In this document: piece by piece, positions 61,718 to 64,000 of the stretch
Position numbering within the stretch: the stretch's first letter is position 1
Layout: each line of letters starts with the position of its first letter
From: an uncultured Fastidiosipila sp.
Lineage (GTDB): Bacteria > Bacillota > Clostridia > Saccharofermentanales > Fastidiosipilaceae
DNA: 64,000 nt
Direction: 5' to 3'
Assembly (NCBI GenBank): GCA_947253875.1
Contig: CAMYAM010000010.1
Location: 7,340 to 71,339 of the forward strand
Notes under the pieces: generated by a model
Told to the model about the DNA's origin: nothing
What the model saw: the letters and a program-made list of their open reading frames with translations, nothing else
Database searches by the model: none
Program-made: the position numbers and the translations under genes

Positions 61718-61993
61718 ATGAGCATAGATATTAAAAAAATAGCAGAAGATTTATTCAATGTTGTAGTAAAGAATGATGAGTTGAGAGAAGGTTTCTTAAA
61801 AGACCCAATGGGTACAATTAAGAATAATGTAAAAGAAGCAATTTCAGAAGAAGAAGCTAAAAAAGTTGCAGAAGAAATTAAAAACAAATTGGATAGCGGT
61901 TTAAACCTTGGTTCAAATGCAGAAGCAGCTGCAGCAGCTCTTGGAAATGCAAATGACACATTAGGTAATATTTTCCCTGGTGCAGGTAATTAA
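61718..61993 (+). CDS. Small acidic helical protein, unknown
   Basis: 91 residues, not assigned to a named family. The N-terminal 60 residues are predicted helical and charged (IDIKKIAEDLFNVVVKNDEL, FLKDPMGTIKNNVKE), the last 30 are small residues (AEAAAAALGNANDTLGNIFP, then GAGN). The F-x-x-DP-x-x-T motif and flexible small-residue tail are seen in short conserved Bacillota proteins of unknown role. There are no modification enzymes nearby to support a peptide-precursor reading. AGGAGG lies 7-8 bases before ATG and a good terminator follows, so it is a real single gene. Confidence 0.7.
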   Translation: MSIDIKKIAEDLFNVVVKNDELREGFLKDPMGTIKNNVKEAISEEEAKKVAEEIKNKLDSGLNLGSNAEAAAAALGNANDTLGNIFPGAGN

Positions 61994-62036
61994 ATCTAAT
62001 TCGGATTTTGCATAAAAATTGAGATAATGTGATTTT

Positions 62037-62066
62037 AACCTTTCTACTGTAATCAGTAGAGAGGTT
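62037..62066 (+). terminator. Terminator after the 91-residue protein gene
   Basis: AACCTTTCTACTG (62037-62049) and CAGTAGAGAGGTT (62054-62066) pair over 13 bp with one G-T pair and a TAAT loop; TTTTATT follows. Confidence 0.88.
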
Positions 62067-62147
62067 TTTTATTGGGGTATAATGTAGATATAGTTCAAAG
62101 TAGTGAAACTGGGTAAAGAGTGATAACTAGAAAGGCACGTTTATATT

Positions 62148-62684
62148 ATGGGCAAGAGTGACAAAGTGAAATTAATTAAGCCATCATTAGAGTTTGATCA
62201 GGAAATCATGGCATTTAGGCAAGAGTTTTTGGAATATGGTGGAAGTATGGACGGTTGTGGAAATTTAATCGGTTGTGAAACTACCAACGAATGGCTCGAA
62301 GAACTTGAGAAATTAAGTCGTGTTGAAACATGTCCGGATGGATATGTGCCAATGACTCAATTTATATGCGTTAGAGAAGCTGATAATAAGCTTGTAGGAG
62401 TAATTCAAGTTCGTCATTATTTTAATGATTATCTCGAGAAGTTTGGTGGCAATATAGGATACTCTGTCAGACCTTCAGAACGTAGAAAAGGTTATGCCAC
62501 AGAAATGTTAAAGCTAATCCTATCATACTGTAAAGAACTGGGATTAGATAAGGTACTAATAACTTGTTTGGAAGATAATGAAGCTAGTAGAAGAGTTATT
62601 AAACATAATGGTGGAGTCTATGAATCGACTGTTTATGAGCCTAATCGCAAAGCTAATCTAGAGAGGTATTGGATAAGTTTGTAG
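62148..62684 (+). CDS. GNAT-family N-acetyltransferase
   Basis: 178 residues of the GNAT fold. The CoA-binding A motif is IGYSVRPSERRKGYATEMLK (the RRKGYA stretch), followed by VLITCLEDNEASRRVIKHNG, typical of the group acting on small molecules or protein N-termini. LVGVIQVRHYFNDYLEKFGG precedes it. The acceptor substrate is not readable. It sits alone after a terminator. AGAAAGGC lies upstream of ATG. Confidence 0.85.
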   Translation: MGKSDKVKLIKPSLEFDQEIMAFRQEFLEYGGSMDGCGNLIGCETTNEWLEELEKLSRVETCPDGYVPMTQFICVREADNKLVGVIQVRHYFNDYLEKFGGNIGYSVRPSERRKGYATEMLKLILSYCKELGLDKVLITCLEDNEASRRVIKHNGGVYESTVYEPNRKANLERYWISL

Positions 62685-62751
62685 TTGATATTGTTGGTGA
62701 GTAAGATAAGTAGAGAGTTGATGCAATATCTTGTTGTATGGAGGTGTAGGA

Positions 62752-63114
62752 ATGAATGTGAAGAGATCGAAAACTATAAAGAGAGTTTCATTGTTTTTAG
62801 TTTTATCATTTTTTGTTTTATTACTGCCTGCTTGTGATAGAAATAGTGCAAATTATATTATTGATAATAAGCCAAAGATTGAAGGTACAGTAGAAGAAAT
62901 TAATGAAGATACAATTTTGGTAGAGAATGAAACCGGAAAATACTCAGTATCTTTGGATATCAAGAATAAAGATAGCATGACAGATTTCTATATTGGTGAT
63001 GTTGTGTATGTATATTATGATGGAGTAATATTGGAGACTTATCCAGCACAGATAAACAATACTCTGTTCATAGCGCTTAAAACGCCTTCTAAGGATAGAC
63101 CGCAGAGGAATTAG
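62752..63114 (+). CDS. Small lipoprotein, DUF3221-like
   Basis: 120 residues from the ATG at 62752, which follows GGAGGTG by six bases; an upstream TTG lacks a ribosome site. The lipoprotein signal is FLVLSFFVLLLPAC, so the mature protein is attached to the outer face of the membrane through that Cys. The rest is a small beta-rich domain (IEGTVEEINEDTILVENETG, YIGDVVYVYYDGVILETYPA) resembling DUF3221 lipoproteins with an OB-like fold. Function unknown. Confidence 0.75.
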   Translation: MNVKRSKTIKRVSLFLVLSFFVLLLPACDRNSANYIIDNKPKIEGTVEEINEDTILVENETGKYSVSLDIKNKDSMTDFYIGDVVYVYYDGVILETYPAQINNTLFIALKTPSKDRPQRN

Positions 63115-63379
63115 GTGTGGGTTGCATTCTTTTCTAAGAAATGGGTAAAAATAGAAGTTATTGAAATTGTTTCTGGAGATGGATAAGAAAAGATATCAAA
63201 ACTTGGGAGTTAGAAACACCAAATCTTGGCAGTTGATAATAACCAAACACTAAATCCTGATGCCAAAATTAAGCTTTTACCTTATAATAAACTTAATGTG
63301 GAATGCTAAAGTTAATACCCCTTTAGATAATAACTAACAAAAAATTACGCAATCCACGATTATTATTAAGAGGTGAAAT

Positions 63380-64000
63380 ATGCTAACTGGTAAATTGAGA
63401 AAGCAAGTAGATGCAATCTGGGAGACTCTCTGGAACGAGGGTAGCTCCAATCCCTTAACTAATATTGAACAAATAACATATTTAATTTTCATGAAGAGCC
63501 TAGATCAGACAGAGCTTGGCAAGGAACAGGATGCGAATCTTCTTGGACTAGAACATGTTTCAATTTTCCCTGATGGTAAGCCTGAATATCGTTGGCATGT
63601 GTTTAAGAATCTAGAAGCTACTGAGCTATTTACCTTAATGCAGCAGGAGATTTTCCCTTTTATTAAGAGCCTGCAAGGTGATGACGGGGAAACGTCTTTT
63701 TCTCGTTATATGAAAGATGCGATTTTCCAAATCAATAAACCTAGTACCTTGCAAAAGGTGGTTGAAGCAGTAGATAAGCTACCAACTGATGATAGAGATA
63801 TGCAAGGCGATATTTATGAATATCTACTCTCTCAATTGCAACAATCTGGTACTAATGGTCAGTTTAGAACTCCAAGACATATTATTAATATGATGGTTGA
63901 TCTAGTTCAGCCTACTCCTGAAGATTATATATGTGATCCTGCTATGGGTACTGCAGGTTTCCTAGTTGGTGCTGCTAATTATCTAAGGGATAAGCACAAA
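63380..64000 (+). CDS. hsdM: Type I restriction-modification methyltransferase HsdM, 3' part beyond the window
   Basis: The first 207 codons of the DNA adenine methyltransferase subunit of a type I system; the frame is open to the last base. MLTGKLRKQVDAIWETLWN and SSNPLTNIEQITYLIFMKSL form the N-terminal HsdM domain; GDIYEYLLSQLQQSGTNGQF then RTPRHIINMMVDLVQP leads into the methyltransferase domain, and the AdoMet motif I is DPAMGTAGFLVGA. The NPPF catalytic motif lies beyond the edge. AAGAGGTGAA precedes ATG. Other subunits are expected downstream. The 265 bases before it hold no gene that I can see. Confidence 0.93.
   Translation, partial: MLTGKLRKQVDAIWETLWNEGSSNPLTNIEQITYLIFMKSLDQTELGKEQDANLLGLEHVSIFPDGKPEYRWHVFKNLEATELFTLMQQEIFPFIKSLQGDDGETSFSRYMKDAIFQINKPSTLQKVVEAVDKLPTDDRDMQGDIYEYLLSQLQQSGTNGQFRTPRHIINMMVDLVQPTPEDYICDPAMGTAGFLVGAANYLRDKHK

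Noticed and set aside
61718..61993. RiPP precursor peptide
   Set aside because: The leader-like head and small-residue tail invite this, but no modification enzyme or exporter gene is adjacent and there is no Cys/Ser/Thr-rich core.
63283..63288. hsdM promoter at a TATAAT
   Set aside because: A perfect -10 hexamer is present but no acceptable -35 at 16-19 bases, in an A/T-rich region where chance matches are common.

Overview
The window is 64 kb of AT-rich DNA (roughly one third G+C by eye) with strong GGAGG/GAGGTG ribosome sites, compact operons and a typical Gram-positive gene set: RecJ, a long RelA/SpoT protein, RNase J, AddAB, LytTR/GHKL two-component genes and a sortase-type surface protein. 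I read it as a low-G+C Bacillota chromosome. A fermentative, probably anaerobic clostridial lineage fits best, given the B12-dependent ribonucleotide reductase, Pta-AckA and absence of respiratory genes. I cannot name a species. No rRNA, tRNA, CRISPR array or intact insertion sequence was found.

Layout. 1-7.7 kb: 3' part of recJ, relA/spoT, then class II reductase nrdJ behind two NrdR-like boxes. 7.8-16.6 kb, minus strand: a YitT membrane protein, a maltodextrin module (lipoprotein GH13 enzyme, MalG, MalF, MalE, no ATPase gene) and RNase J. 16.9-25.2 kb: rpsT, a C39-like peptidase, tyrS, tmcAL, then pta-ackA-MarR-ACP and plsC. 25.4-32.9 kb: addB-addA. 32.9-41.9 kb: tadA-galK, a zinc-ribbon membrane protein, trxB, a small membrane protein behind a LexA-type box, guaB, greA and a lysS with a C-terminal tRNA-binding domain. 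42.0-44.1 kb: an island of different composition with a GH172-type gene and a broken GH32 gene, ending in a second, diverged copy of the lysS 3' end. 44.4-51.7 kb: DUF3137 and LemA genes, a 1079-residue Thr-rich surface protein, and an Agr-like sensor/regulator pair without agrB or agrD. 51.9-54.8 kb: an APC-family transporter and an amidohydrolase. 54.9-61.4 kb: a complete but unusual F-type ATP synthase operon. 61.7-64 kb: small proteins, an acetyltransferase, a lipoprotein and the start of hsdM.

How the parts work together. The maltodextrin importer and extracellular GH13 enzyme feed glycolysis, and Pta-AckA makes ATP from acetyl-CoA. TmcAL uses acetate and ATP to modify tRNA and is transcribed divergently from pta-ackA. 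The MarR-ACP tail of the pta operon and the nearby plsC suggest a link to membrane-lipid synthesis. AddAB, RecJ and the LexA-box gene belong to DNA repair and the SOS response.

Most noteworthy: (1) the ATP synthase, with a delta subunit lacking its N-terminal domain, an epsilon subunit lacking its C-terminal helices, N-terminally extended alpha and beta, and a c subunit whose GxGxGxG motif has become TxAxAxA; (2) the lysS 3'-end duplication bracketing a decaying fructan-enzyme island; (3) a LexA-box small membrane protein that may be an SOS division inhibitor; (4) a 21-bp-phased direct repeat between an orphan LytTR regulator and a transporter; (5) an AddB lacking its iron-sulfur cysteines.
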